DNA of 64,000 nucleotides from Falcatimonas sp. MSJ-15 (GCF_018918265.1 NZ_JAHLQC010000004.1:1-64000), one strand, 5' to 3'; shown: positions 44,743 to 54,654, counted from the stretch's first letter. Notes: a model not told the origin generated them from the letters alone. Program-made: numbers and translations.

Positions 44743-46650
44743 TTATAATGTTCTTCTTATATTATTCACATATTCTATAACACTTAATGTATATATGTGC
44801 CTTACTATGTCATATTCTCTTATATCATTGAGTGTCTGTATGTTCTCTAATTCAGATATTGCTTTGGCACAGTCTACGAATTCATTATTCATATTAGCTC
44901 TGTATATCTCTAGCCATTCCTTAATTATCCTGTCTGATTCTCTGACACATCTCTCTTTAAGATCTGCACTTTGTTTTCCTTTTTGTGTTGACTTTATAAC
45001 TTTCGGTGGCATTATATCTCTCATATATACACTTGCAAGTCTTCTATCTTCGCCATTCTTAACATATTGCGATATTGGGAGGCTTACACAGAATTCTACT
45101 ACTCGCTTATCTCTTGTAGGATCTCTTAACAATACACCTGTTGCAAGAGAGTGTTTCATTCCAGTTTCACCAATCTGTCTGAATGCTTTATAATCTATCA
45201 TAGATTTTCTATACTCATCCATATTAACAAATGATTTTTCCATATTATATGTCATCTGTCCAAGTCGCTTGCATGAACCATATTTTCTAACTGCTTCTAT
45301 TCTTACATAAGAATGTCCAAGCATGTCTTCTGATTCATTAAGCACTATTTCTTTTTTATTATCTTTTATTATCTGCTTTAATGCATATTTTCTACTATAT
45401 CCAAATGTCGACTGGAATGCTGTAAGTTCTTTTAATAACTTAATATATCTGTGTTCCTTATATAACTGATTCATATATAATGTCAAATCACCAAATGATA
45501 TTGTTGTATTACCAAATGAGCCATTAAGTACAACTCTTGAACCATTACTGTATGCCTGACGCATAGACTCGCATATCCACAAAAGATTCTGTACTGACTT
45601 ATATGGCATCTCCATCTTGCGTAGTTCATCACTTCTGTAATCCCATGCATTCATTCCCGGCATATCGACAAATGTAGTATCAATATTGCCAAAATACTTC
45701 GCTGTTGATTTAACATATTCTGTCTCATCATTAATATTATATCCGCCATCATTGCTCTTTAGACCTTTTTCAGGAACCGATGTATATGAATGTATTCTTC
45801 TTCCTTGTTCTTTTAGATATGGTGCTGCAACTGATACAACTGCTGTTGAGTCAAGTCCACCACTTAACATAACAGATATCTCATCTTCACTTCTTATCAT
45901 ACATTTTACAGCATCTGTGAATATATCAAGGAATTCTCTCTTATATTCTTCATCTGTCTTATAATCTTTTACTTTTATATTCTTACCAGGATTCCAGTAA
46001 GTCTTTTTATCTATTGATTTCTTAGTAAATGTAACTACCTGTGCAGGTGCAATTCGAAATACATTACTGATAGGTGTATTCTCTGTCTCACATACCATAT
46101 ACAAGTGATCCATTGATAAGAAATCTGTAAGCCATTCTCCATTAATATCGCTCTTAGTCTCTGTATCTCTAAGTGGTTCTATAAGTGATGAATAGTATAA
46201 TCTGCTGCCATCTCTTTTATAATATACAACTCTCTCTCCTGTACAGTCTATTGCGACATCTGCCTGTCCATTCTTACTGTCATAATATACGAATGCATAA
46301 GCTCCACGCATCATATCAAGCGAATCTTTACCATATCGCTTATACATCTCATAGAGTAATCTTCCATCTGTAATTGACTTATCACTTATTGACAACTTTG
46401 TCATAAGTTCTTCCCTGTTATCAATTACAACATCTGCATCAAAGTATACTCCATCTTCTATTATTGGTAACGTCTCATTCTTAGCTTCAGGTGTAAAATA
46501 CTGAATTCCACATCCCATATATACATTATCCTGACAGCTTTCTTCATATCTATCTATTATACATCTGTCGAATGATTTTCTCATTCTATGCCCTTCATCT
46601 TCTGTAATAATCTTCTTGTCAAAATCAATTATTCCCCATATTGCTGACAT
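44743..46650 (-). CDS. Lasso peptide cyclase (asparagine-synthetase-like C protein)
   Basis: 635 aa. N-terminal Ntn-hydrolase-like domain (MSAIWGIIDF) without the catalytic Cys2 of asparagine synthetase; the ATP-pyrophosphatase domain follows with VMLSGGLDSTAVVSVAAP (SGGLDS at 263-268). Later motifs RDPTRDKRVVEFCVSLP and STQKGKQSADLKERC match the family. Lasso cyclases adenylate the side-chain carboxylate of an Asp or Glu and join it to the new N-terminus. GAGG is seven bases before the ATG. Precursor 3 follows 168 nt downstream. Confidence 0.9.
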   Translation of the reverse strand: MSAIWGIIDFDKKIITEDEGHRMRKSFDRCIIDRYEESCQDNVYMGCGIQYFTPEAKNETLPIIEDGVYFDADVVIDNREELMTKLSISDKSITDGRLLYEMYKRYGKDSLDMMRGAYAFVYYDSKNGQADVAIDCTGERVVYYKRDGSRLYYSSLIEPLRDTETKSDINGEWLTDFLSMDHLYMVCETENTPISNVFRIAPAQVVTFTKKSIDKKTYWNPGKNIKVKDYKTDEEYKREFLDIFTDAVKCMIRSEDEISVMLSGGLDSTAVVSVAAPYLKEQGRRIHSYTSVPEKGLKSNDGGYNINDETEYVKSTAKYFGNIDTTFVDMPGMNAWDYRSDELRKMEMPYKSVQNLLWICESMRQAYSNGSRVVLNGSFGNTTISFGDLTLYMNQLYKEHRYIKLLKELTAFQSTFGYSRKYALKQIIKDNKKEIVLNESEDMLGHSYVRIEAVRKYGSCKRLGQMTYNMEKSFVNMDEYRKSMIDYKAFRQIGETGMKHSLATGVLLRDPTRDKRVVEFCVSLPISQYVKNGEDRRLASVYMRDIMPPKVIKSTQKGKQSADLKERCVRESDRIIKEWLEIYRANMNNEFVDCAKAISELENIQTLNDIREYDIVRHIYTLSVIEYVNNIRRTL

Positions 46651-46828
46651 TCTTATTCCTCTTTCTTAACTTTATTACATTTTATACTTAATTGCTCTCA
46701 TATAGATATATTTACATATAAATAGAGCAATCTAGCTGCGCTACATTCTGTTTCTAATCTCTATATAGACATTCGGTATGTGCTATATTATATTCTTAAT
46801 TATTATCATCTTATATAAGAGATATATT

Positions 46829-47827
46829 CTATCGATGTAACTTATTATCTATCTTATTCATATAATAATATAGATAAGGTGAACTAAAAGACTTCATTAT
46901 AAGATTAAAATCTCTCTTTGGCATATCGCTTTTCTTAGCAATAACTGCTGGTTTTGCTTCACTCTTAACTCTTCTCATCTCTGTAGCAAGAAGTTCTCTT
47001 GCTGCTTTGTCTCTCTTATATACTCTGCAAAAACTGTCAAGAAGCAACATATAATATATCTCCATACATCTGGTATATGTCTTCTCATCAAGATATTTTT
47101 TAACCATATCAAGCTGTATTCTGTACATATATACAAAATCATCTGCACTCTTTACATTCATAGGAAGATGTGAGGCACTCTTTTGTCTATATATATAGTT
47201 GTAATATGCATGACTTACGAACACACCTGTTTTACATCTTGATAGTACCTGACAGCTCATATCTTTGTCTTCATATATTCTTCCTTTTATGAATCTTAAT
47301 CCGTCAAATATATGTCTCTTATATATCTTATTCCATACTGCAGGTGATGGCATACATCCTTTTGTAGGTCTTATATATTCAGCAAACATCTCCTTATCTT
47401 TGAATACTGTTACTGAATCATCTGTATATTCCTGTATATCATCTCCATTAATGGCACGATAAGCACAGCTTACTATATCTGCATCATATTCTCTCATAAG
47501 CTTCATAAGTTCTTCATACATGTTATCATCTATATAATCATCACTGTCAACGAATGTAATTATCTCGCCTGTTGCTACATCAAGTGCTGCATTTCTCGCA
47601 TCTGATGCTCCACTATTAGCTTTATGTATAACTCTTATTCTTGAATCATCCTGTGCTAATCTGTCACATAACTTATCACTTCCATCTGTAGAGCCATCGT
47701 CTACAAGAAATATCTCAAGATTCTTATATGTCTGACTTGTTACTGAACTTACACATTTTTCAAGATATTCTTTTGTATTATAGACCGGTATTATAACCGA
47801 TATCTTTTCATCCACATTACTGCCCAT
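46829..47827 (-). CDS. Family-2 glycosyltransferase
   Basis: About 332 aa. ISVIIPVYNTKEYLEKCVSS, LVDDGSTDGSDKLC, TFVDSDDYIDDNM. ATG at 47827 with GGAGAGG upstream is preferred. Basic C-terminal third (KSEAKPAVIAKK). It lies between the lasso cyclase and a two-repeat surface protein, so its role in polysaccharide or peptide decoration is open. Confidence 0.9.
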   Translation of the reverse strand: MGSNVDEKISVIIPVYNTKEYLEKCVSSVTSQTYKNLEIFLVDDGSTDGSDKLCDRLAQDDSRIRVIHKANSGASDARNAALDVATGEIITFVDSDDYIDDNMYEELMKLMREYDADIVSCAYRAINGDDIQEYTDDSVTVFKDKEMFAEYIRPTKGCMPSPAVWNKIYKRHIFDGLRFIKGRIYEDKDMSCQVLSRCKTGVFVSHAYYNYIYRQKSASHLPMNVKSADDFVYMYRIQLDMVKKYLDEKTYTRCMEIYYMLLLDSFCRVYKRDKAARELLATEMRRVKSEAKPAVIAKKSDMPKRDFNLIMKSFSSPYLYYYMNKIDNKLHR

Positions 47828-47893
47828 TAATACAACCTCTCCTTTATAACTATTCATTATATCTTAGCACAGGTATTTAATAAAAGATATAGT

Positions 47894-47946
47894 AAAAAAG
47901 TATCGGTTAGTACTACTTTTAAGTAATACTTTCCGATACTTTTTAT
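47894..47946. terminator. Terminator after the two-repeat transglutaminase protein
   Basis: Arms AAAGTATCGG (47897) and CCGATACTTT (47933-47942) with further inner pairing, A/T runs both sides. Ten bases past the stop of the gene at 47956. Confidence 0.86.
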
Positions 47947-47955
47947 CATTTTTTG

Positions 47956-50061
47956 CTATTTAACTGTTTTTGTGTAAGTTGTATCTCCGATTTTGTATGT
48001 CAAAAGACCATTTTTTACAGATACAATTGTTACTTTCTTATTAATAGCACTTCCGTCTATTACAGTTGTCATCTCACTGCCATCTATAAGTGCACACTTA
48101 ATTGAATTAGTGTTGACATCTCTATAGTACCAGTAACGATTACTATAATACATAGCACCTTTTACATCATGAACAAACCAATTAGTATATGCTGTTGATG
48201 TTGACTTCTCACTTACCATTGATGAGTACCAGCTATGGTGAGGTTTAGGTGTTGCAGATGATGATGTGAATTCACTGTCATTACGTATGAACCATGTATG
48301 AATTGTCTCATATCCATCTCTGTTGTCATCCCATGTTGAATCTGCATGATACCACTGTCCATTAAGTTTTATATATGTCCACGCATGATTCATTGGTGTA
48401 CTTGACTGTACTGCTGACTCTATTCCTGCTTCATGAAGAAGTACTCTGTATGCGGCATCATATCCACTACATACTGCATATCCATCACCTAATGCACTTC
48501 CTGAATAATATGTCCTGTCTCCTACCATCTTATAATATACATGTGTGTCAATATAATCATGTAAATATAATGCTTTTTCAAGATCTGACATTCTAGGATC
48601 AATTCCTGCCATTGCATTGGCAACATTAGCTTTTACTCTTTCATATCTTGCCTTAAATTCTGCATCTGCTCCATATATGTATATCTGCTGTATCTTACCA
48701 TTGGAATCTTTTACAACTGATAAGAATGACATATAATATGAATGTGCCGCAAGATAACATTCGTTATTAACAAGATCTGTCCATATTGCATCATACTGCT
48801 GGAACTTGAAATTGTATTTTGATACATCATGTTTAGTCATATCGCCTGTAAGAATCATCTGTTTCATAATCGCTCTTACTTCGGCTACATCTTTGTCTGT
48901 GCTATTTGATGTTGTTGCTTTTTCTGTTGTAGGTTCTTCTGTTGTTGTCTCAGGTTCAGTAGCCTTAGTGGTTACTTCCTCTGTTGTCTGCTCCTGCTTC
49001 TTAGTAGTAGGCTCTTCTGTTGTAGCCTCCTGTTTCTTAGTAGTAGGCTCTTCTGTTGTAACTTCCTGCTTCTTAGTAGTAGGTTCTTCTGCTGGTTTTC
49101 TCTGAGTAGTAGGCTCTTCTGCTGTAGGTTTCTCTGTTTCTCTCTCAGCTTTAGTCTCTTCAGTAGTCTCACCTGATGGTTCTGTCTCAGTTTCAGTCTT
49201 TACGACTTCACCGTCTATATGCCAGCCATCTGCTTCTTTTTTACATACATACCATACAACTGTTTCATCTTCATCTAAGTATTTATCCATCTGAGGTTCT
49301 ACTGCTATATTAGCACTTACTTTAGCATCATCATTATCAATCTTAACTTTTTGATATATCTTACCATCACCAACTTTAGTATATTTAGATGCTGATTCTG
49401 ACTTAGTTGTCTTAGGTCTTTGATATCCTTCTTTTAATATTGCAAAATGTGCTGTTGTAACTGCTTTGTTAGCTACAGTTGTTGTCTCTGCTTTAGTTGT
49501 AGCTTCTGTAGCTTTTTCAGTAGCTCTCTGTGTTGTTGTCTCTTCTGTTGTTTTTTCTGTTACTTTTTCAGTAACTTTCTCTGTTGTTGTCTCTTCTGTG
49601 GCTTTTTCAGTTGTTGTTTCTTCCGTAACTACCTCAGTTTCAGCTTCTGTTGTCTCCTCTTGTGTAGTTTCCTCTGTAACTTTAACTATTTCACCATCAA
49701 CATGCCATCCGTCTGATTCTTTTTTACACACATACCATACGACTTTTTCATCATCGCCTATAAGCTGTGATACGTCTGGCTCAATTACAATGTTCTGTGC
49801 AACGCCTTCATCATTTTCACTGATATTAATAGCTTTTGCTATTGTACCAGTTCCGGCTTTTTGATATTTAGCCTGCTTTTGTGATGTTACACCAAGAGGT
49901 CTTTCATTTCCTGGTTTTAATACATAGAACACTGCTTCTACAGGTGTGGTGCTTCCCGTATCACCAAATACCTGATTGGATGGTATCAGGCTTATAAGTA
50001 CCGATACCACTAAGATAAATGAACATATCTCTTTTAATAATTTCTTCACTCTTACTGTCAT
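47956..50061 (-). CDS. Secreted two-repeat surface protein with transglutaminase-like domain
   Basis: 701 aa. Signal peptide (about 1-33). Repeat modules at about 43-126 and 204-288, each ending in YVCKKExDGWHxDGE; the linkers are rich in TTEK and TTKKQE repeats. The transglutaminase-like domain has Cys531 (AVCSGY), His559 (NHAW) and Asp574 (ADSTWDD). The C-terminal KGAMYYSNRYWYY region resembles the paralogue at 38737. No sortase motif. Unlike the paralogue, I see no riboswitch upstream, only AT-rich leader. GGAG-type ribosome site (AAAGGAGTT). Confidence 0.88.
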   Translation of the reverse strand: MTVRVKKLLKEICSFILVVSVLISLIPSNQVFGDTGSTTPVEAVFYVLKPGNERPLGVTSQKQAKYQKAGTGTIAKAINISENDEGVAQNIVIEPDVSQLIGDDEKVVWYVCKKESDGWHVDGEIVKVTEETTQEETTEAETEVVTEETTTEKATEETTTEKVTEKVTEKTTEETTTQRATEKATEATTKAETTTVANKAVTTAHFAILKEGYQRPKTTKSESASKYTKVGDGKIYQKVKIDNDDAKVSANIAVEPQMDKYLDEDETVVWYVCKKEADGWHIDGEVVKTETETEPSGETTEETKAERETEKPTAEEPTTQRKPAEEPTTKKQEVTTEEPTTKKQEATTEEPTTKKQEQTTEEVTTKATEPETTTEEPTTEKATTSNSTDKDVAEVRAIMKQMILTGDMTKHDVSKYNFKFQQYDAIWTDLVNNECYLAAHSYYMSFLSVVKDSNGKIQQIYIYGADAEFKARYERVKANVANAMAGIDPRMSDLEKALYLHDYIDTHVYYKMVGDRTYYSGSALGDGYAVCSGYDAAYRVLLHEAGIESAVQSSTPMNHAWTYIKLNGQWYHADSTWDDNRDGYETIHTWFIRNDSEFTSSSATPKPHHSWYSSMVSEKSTSTAYTNWFVHDVKGAMYYSNRYWYYRDVNTNSIKCALIDGSEMTTVIDGSAINKKVTIVSVKNGLLTYKIGDTTYTKTVK

Positions 50062-50644
50062 ATTGAACTCCTTTCAAATATCAAACCTTTTTTGCATTTG
50101 TTTTAAGCCTCTTATTTTTCCTGAGGTTAAATATGATTTTTTAAGTAAAGAACACCTAAAAAATATCCCCCTGAATGTATGAATGTACTATGTAAGCATT
50201 CTTTTTCCTACTGTCATTCATATATTCATTCTTTTTAATACCCATAATAACGTCCATATTAATTATTATATTGCCCTTAACATAGTAACCTGGGACTATT
50301 AATCATAACAATTCTTCTCCCACATCTTATGCAGAAAGCTGTAATTCACTACAAGCTGTTATATCATCCGTTACTATTCATTGTTCTGCATAAAAAAAGT
50401 TCACTAATGACATCTCATCAGTGAACTCTAATCCCTTATTAATTACTTATACAGCATCTATAAACTATCTGTACACTCCCCGGACAGTCGGCTATAAATA
50501 CTATAATTAAAACTGCTATAATTAATGAGTCTGTAAAATGTCAAACTATATGTCCTTATATTATGTCTAGCATCTGCCAGCAACTATGTCTCTTATATAT
50601 TACATAATTGTTACATGTTTGTAAAGTGTTTTTTACGCACTTTA
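50062..50644. other. 583-nt intergenic region
   Basis: No gene found. It contains a near-perfect inverted repeat (GAATGTATGAATG at 50172-50184 with its complement at 50214-50226), and a terminator for the gene to its right. I looked for GEMM-like blocks and saw none. Confidence 0.6.
50392..50430 (-). terminator. Terminator of the membrane-anchored repeat protein
   Basis: Arms AGTTCACTAATGA (50399-50411) and near-complement (50416-50428), seven-T run on the minus strand. Confidence 0.86.
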
Positions 50645-51796
50645 TCATTTTTGCAACATTTTTTTAATAAACTCTACGGTTTCCTTGTCTGTTAGTTTCC
50701 TGCCATATAGCATATCATCTAGTTTGGATACTATCTGTTCATATTTAGTTTCGTAATCATCCGGTATATTTTTTAAAGTCAAAGTTGTTACAATTCCTTT
50801 TTTCTGTGTAATATCATAATCAAAACTGTCAAAAATATAATATGCCGGATAACCTTCATTATCATTGATATCTTCAATTATATCCTTAAGTTCATTATAA
50901 TTAAGCTTATATTGTTCTATATCAACTGTAGAATCATCTCCATTAATCAGCATTTCGTAATATATATCTGCAAAATCTCTGTTAATTTCATCATTTTTAA
51001 CAACTTCACCATCTATATGCCAACCATCGGCTTCTTTCTTACATACATACCATATAACATTTTCATCATCATCTATATATCCTGTAATATCTGGCAAACT
51101 CGCAATGTTCTTTTCTACAAGTCTGTCATTATTCTCTATAAGTTTTGCTTCATATATCTTGCCATCACCAACCTTGGTATATTTCTTCTGTGCCTCTGAT
51201 TTAGTCACATCAGGTCGTGTATACCCATCATTAAGTATTGCAAAATGTACTGTTGTAAGCTTTGTAATATCAATCTCTGTTGTAGGTTCCTGCGAAGCAG
51301 TTGTTGCTTCTATCGTTGTCTCATTCTCTGTTGTAACTTCCTGTGTCGTAGGCTCCTGTGTTGTAGTCTCTTCAGGCATACTGCTTTTCTTAACTATCTC
51401 ACCATCTACATGCCAGCCGTCGGCTTCTTTTTTACATACATACCATACAACTGTTTCACCTTCTTCAAGGTATTGTGAGACATCTGGCACTTTAGCTATA
51501 TTAGCAAGAACTGCTACATCATCATTATCTATCTTCTCTGCTTTATATATCTTTCCATCGCCAACTTTTGTATATTTTTTCTGTGCTTCTGATTTGGTCT
51601 CAACAGGTCTTACATATCCTCTGTTAAGTATTGCAAAATGTGCTATAACAGTCTCAGTTACAAGTGTATCACCACTTTGTTCTTCAAGATCTGCTGCTGA
51701 TGTTCTCATATGGTTAAGCCCATTTAATAATAATGCTGCTATTATCAGGATAACGACTATTAGTCCAATCCCTGAACTTTTCTTTTCTTCTGGCAT
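50645..51796 (-). CDS. Membrane-anchored two-repeat protein lacking the transglutaminase domain
   Basis: 383 aa. Polar Lys start (MPEEKKSSGIG), one membrane helix (about 10-26), then two repeat modules (about 47-135 and 182-266) with the YVCKKEADGWHxDGE signature, joined by a TTQEPTTQ linker. The last 110 residues (INGDDSTVDIEQYKLNYNEL and so on) match the helical lead-in of the transglutaminase domains in the two paralogues, but the catalytic part is missing. It may be a truncated paralogue or a partner. GGGGG lies in a stem before the ATG (see 51801-51835). Confidence 0.85.
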   Translation of the reverse strand: MPEEKKSSGIGLIVVILIIAALLLNGLNHMRTSAADLEEQSGDTLVTETVIAHFAILNRGYVRPVETKSEAQKKYTKVGDGKIYKAEKIDNDDVAVLANIAKVPDVSQYLEEGETVVWYVCKKEADGWHVDGEIVKKSSMPEETTTQEPTTQEVTTENETTIEATTASQEPTTEIDITKLTTVHFAILNDGYTRPDVTKSEAQKKYTKVGDGKIYEAKLIENNDRLVEKNIASLPDITGYIDDDENVIWYVCKKEADGWHIDGEVVKNDEINRDFADIYYEMLINGDDSTVDIEQYKLNYNELKDIIEDINDNEGYPAYYIFDSFDYDITQKKGIVTTLTLKNIPDDYETKYEQIVSKLDDMLYGRKLTDKETVEFIKKMLQK

Positions 51797-51800
51797 AAAA

Positions 51801-51835
51801 ATACCCCCTTCACATTGGTTTCATAAAGGGAGTAT
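51801..51835 (-). promoter_or_regulatory. Hairpin covering the ribosome site of the repeat protein
   Basis: mRNA arms AUACUCCCUU (51835-51826) and AAGGGGGUAU (51810-51801) form a 10-bp stem with one GU pair and a 15-nt loop. The second arm is the ribosome site, followed by UUUUAUG. It could instead terminate the upstream GT14 gene. Confidence 0.6.
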
Positions 51836-51851
51836 CGGAATATTTTAGTTT

Positions 51852-52727
51852 TTACAAAAGTGATTTTTCAAACTTTGAATATAGACTGTCATATAACTCA
51901 TGATTATTCTCATTATATACTATCTTTCTTGCAAAGTAGCAATCACTTTCCCTTATCTGCTTAAGATCATTAATATCTAATTTTCTTGGTCCTGTTGAGT
52001 GTTCATTCTCCCATATTGTAAGACGTTTCTTGTCCCATATTACTGTATCTCTAAACTGTTTAGATTCAAGTAATGTATTAGAAAATAGGAACTCTTCTGC
52101 TATCTCACAATATTTTAATACTTTAATATCTCCATTATTTCTTACTGTATTAACTGTATATTCTGCAGCTTCTCTAGTAAGCGAACACCATACAAGTCCT
52201 TTGTAATTAAATACTCTTTTTCTCTTAATCGGAAGATGATACTGTATATGTCTTAAACATTTATCTAGCAATATTACTGACTTATGTCTGCTTCTTCTAT
52301 TTAATATATGCATAAAATGAAATATTTTATATCTTTTTTGCATAACAGGCATATCTGATATATCAGTAACTTCAAGATAATTATATTTCTTCCCATCTTT
52401 TTCAAAGAAATTATAATACTCGCTGTAATCTTTTGTAGGAAAATCATCTCCACTTATTATATGAAAATATGTATTATCTTTATTCTTAAGTGCTTCTTCA
52501 ATCAATTCTATTATCGCCATCATATGAAGATAACTTCCCCATAGAATCTTATATTTTGATATGACATATACATTGTCTATCTCATTAAGCTTTGCTATCT
52601 TTTGTTCATCAAATTCTTTTGAATTCGCATCTATATGCACATAGCAATTAAATCCTTTTGAATATAGCTTAAGATTTCTCTCAAGCTTTGAATAATCGTG
52701 ATATGCTGTTATTATTAATGCCTGCAT
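51852..52727 (-). CDS. Core-2/I-branching-like glycosyltransferase (GT14)
   Basis: About 291 aa. ALIITAYHDYSKLERNLKLY, YVHIDANS, KILWGSYLHMMAIIELIEEA, FHIISGDDFPTK: the order of motifs of the Branch family (beta-1,6-N-acetylglucosaminyltransferase-like). Adds a branch sugar. ATG at 52727 follows GGTGG. A second GT14 copy lies at 61553. Confidence 0.86.
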   Translation of the reverse strand: MQALIITAYHDYSKLERNLKLYSKGFNCYVHIDANSKEFDEQKIAKLNEIDNVYVISKYKILWGSYLHMMAIIELIEEALKNKDNTYFHIISGDDFPTKDYSEYYNFFEKDGKKYNYLEVTDISDMPVMQKRYKIFHFMHILNRRSRHKSVILLDKCLRHIQYHLPIKRKRVFNYKGLVWCSLTREAAEYTVNTVRNNGDIKVLKYCEIAEEFLFSNTLLESKQFRDTVIWDKKRLTIWENEHSTGPRKLDINDLKQIRESDCYFARKIVYNENNHELYDSLYSKFEKSLL

Positions 52728-52790
52728 GATATAATCCACCTTTATACATTCTTATCTTAACTATAATACATAGCTAAAAGATATTGTAAT

Positions 52791-53783
52791 CTATTTTATT
52801 TTATTAACAAGATACTTTATAAACACATATAGGCTTATTCCTATATTATGTGTAAGTAACCTACATACAATTCGTCTTTTTTTATCAACCGTTCTTAATT
52901 TTGATACATAATGCAGATTGTTCTTTATAGTCTTATCCATAAGCAGATTATGAGCCTCTGCATTGGATACTCTATATGGACGTCTGCCATGCAACATTAT
53001 ATTAATCATAGCTATCGTCTCTGAAGCTACTTCTTCACATAATGCTTTCTTATCAATTCTATTATTATCTGCAAATTTCTTTCTATGTCTAAAACCTTTT
53101 ACAAAATCACTAATCTTACTGTCACTTATACTTGTTCTTGAACTACCCATTACACTGTCAATCACTATTCTATATTTGTATACAGAATTATCTGTATAAT
53201 AGTAATTATTAATATGAGTTATATAATCACCTACAAATGCCCTATCTTCACCAATGTGTATTGTTGTATCAAAATGTATCTTATATTGTAGTATTATATC
53301 TTTTTTGAACAACTTGCCCCAGCATGTATTAAGATCTGTATAGCTTAAAAAATATTCTTTGATATCTTTGAGTGTTATAAGTTTTTTCTCAATCTTCATG
53401 TAATCATATAATTCGTCATTCTCACTAATTGTCTCATAGTCTCCAAATACAAAATCATATTTTTTCTCTTTAAGTGGCATTATAAGCCGCTTAAACATCT
53501 CATTATCAAATATATCATCTGCATCTGCAAACATTATATATTCTCCTTTTGCAGCTTTCAGTCCTACATTTCTTGAATATGACACACCTGAATTATTCTG
53601 ATGAATGCATACAAGATTCTTATGTTTTTCCTGATAACTGTCTAATATCTCTTTTGTCTTATCCCTGCTACCATCATTTACAACAATAACTTCTATCTCT
53701 TCTTCTATTGTAAATATGCTGTCAAGACATCTTGTTAAATATCTCTGTGCATTATATGCCGGAATAATAACTGTTACTAACAT
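52791..53783 (-). CDS. Family-2 glycosyltransferase
   Basis: 330 aa. VIIPAYNAQRYLTRCLDSIF, VVNDGSRDKT, FADADDIFDNEMF. The C-terminal end is basic and hydrophobic (ISLYVFIKYLVNKIK). AAAGGAT before the ATG. Part of the right-hand polysaccharide locus; sugar specificity unknown. Confidence 0.9.
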   Translation of the reverse strand: MLVTVIIPAYNAQRYLTRCLDSIFTIEEEIEVIVVNDGSRDKTKEILDSYQEKHKNLVCIHQNNSGVSYSRNVGLKAAKGEYIMFADADDIFDNEMFKRLIMPLKEKKYDFVFGDYETISENDELYDYMKIEKKLITLKDIKEYFLSYTDLNTCWGKLFKKDIILQYKIHFDTTIHIGEDRAFVGDYITHINNYYYTDNSVYKYRIVIDSVMGSSRTSISDSKISDFVKGFRHRKKFADNNRIDKKALCEEVASETIAMINIMLHGRRPYRVSNAEAHNLLMDKTIKNNLHYVSKLRTVDKKRRIVCRLLTHNIGISLYVFIKYLVNKIK

Positions 53784-53858
53784 ACTATCTTATCCTTTCC
53801 AAACAGTATATTATTTACTGCCATTTCTTATTTTTATCTCTTTTGTAATTAATATAAT

Positions 53859-54548
53859 CTATATAGTTTTTTCTCTTCGCCATGTTATATTATTCTTAAT
53901 CTGCTTTGCCGGTATACCTGTAATAATGGAATGTGGCTCATCAAATCTCTTAGTCACTATACTGCCATAACCTATGATACATCCGTCAGGTATATCTGCT
54001 CCTTTTAGAATCGATGCTCTCGCACCAATCCATACATCATCGCCGATAATAACCGGTTTATCATAATTAATCTTGTTGCCATCCATATCGCATATATCAT
54101 GACCGTCTGTGTCAATTATCTCGACATTCCAGCCTATCTGAGCATTCTTTCCTATATGAACACCTTTTGTCACATTGATTACGACATTGCTATTACTAAA
54201 AAAGCCATCGTCAATCCGTAACACAGCATCCTTATATACTGTAACTTCTGCTGTAGCTGCAAAATCTGCACGTCCAGTAAATACTATCTTGCCATTATCT
54301 TCAAACATAAGCACAGATTGTTTTTTTGCTCTCTTTCCAAAAGAACCCTGTTCCATGCCAAACTGAATCATACCTTTGTATATATTGTCTGTATCTATCT
54401 CTATACAGCCTTTATATAACCCTTTAATCTTTGTTCCGGGCATAATCCTTAATGGACACTTTTTAGCAATGTCTTTTGCAAAAATCTTTTTATTGATTCT
54501 TATTGAATATAACCATATATATGCATTTTTTAATTTTTCAATTAACAT
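53859..54548 (-). CDS. Hexapeptide-repeat acetyltransferase (WbbJ/maltose O-acetyltransferase-like)
   Basis: 229 aa. Left-handed beta-helix signature in the second half: VHIGKNAQIGWNVEIIDTDG, then PVIIGDDVWIGARASILKGA, then IPDGCIIGYGSIVTK and GIPAKQIKNN. Catalytic His is probably in DTDGHDI. It would acetylate a sugar in the polysaccharide. AGAGGCG before the ATG. Confidence 0.9.
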   Translation of the reverse strand: MLIEKLKNAYIWLYSIRINKKIFAKDIAKKCPLRIMPGTKIKGLYKGCIEIDTDNIYKGMIQFGMEQGSFGKRAKKQSVLMFEDNGKIVFTGRADFAATAEVTVYKDAVLRIDDGFFSNSNVVINVTKGVHIGKNAQIGWNVEIIDTDGHDICDMDGNKINYDKPVIIGDDVWIGARASILKGADIPDGCIIGYGSIVTKRFDEPHSIITGIPAKQIKNNITWRREKTI

Positions 54549-54654
54549 ATCTTCGCCTCTTCAAACCTATCTTTGGAATCAAAAAACTATTTGCAGTTTT
54601 ATATTTTTCCAACATCTTATAACTATATACTAATATACACTATAAATCAATACA

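Noticed and set aside
44743..46650. True asparagine synthetase (asnB)
   Set aside because: The N-terminus MSAIWG lacks the Cys2 nucleophile for glutamine hydrolysis, and a lasso precursor follows directly.
50062..50644. Second c-di-GMP riboswitch
   Set aside because: None of the conserved GEMM blocks were found on either strand.
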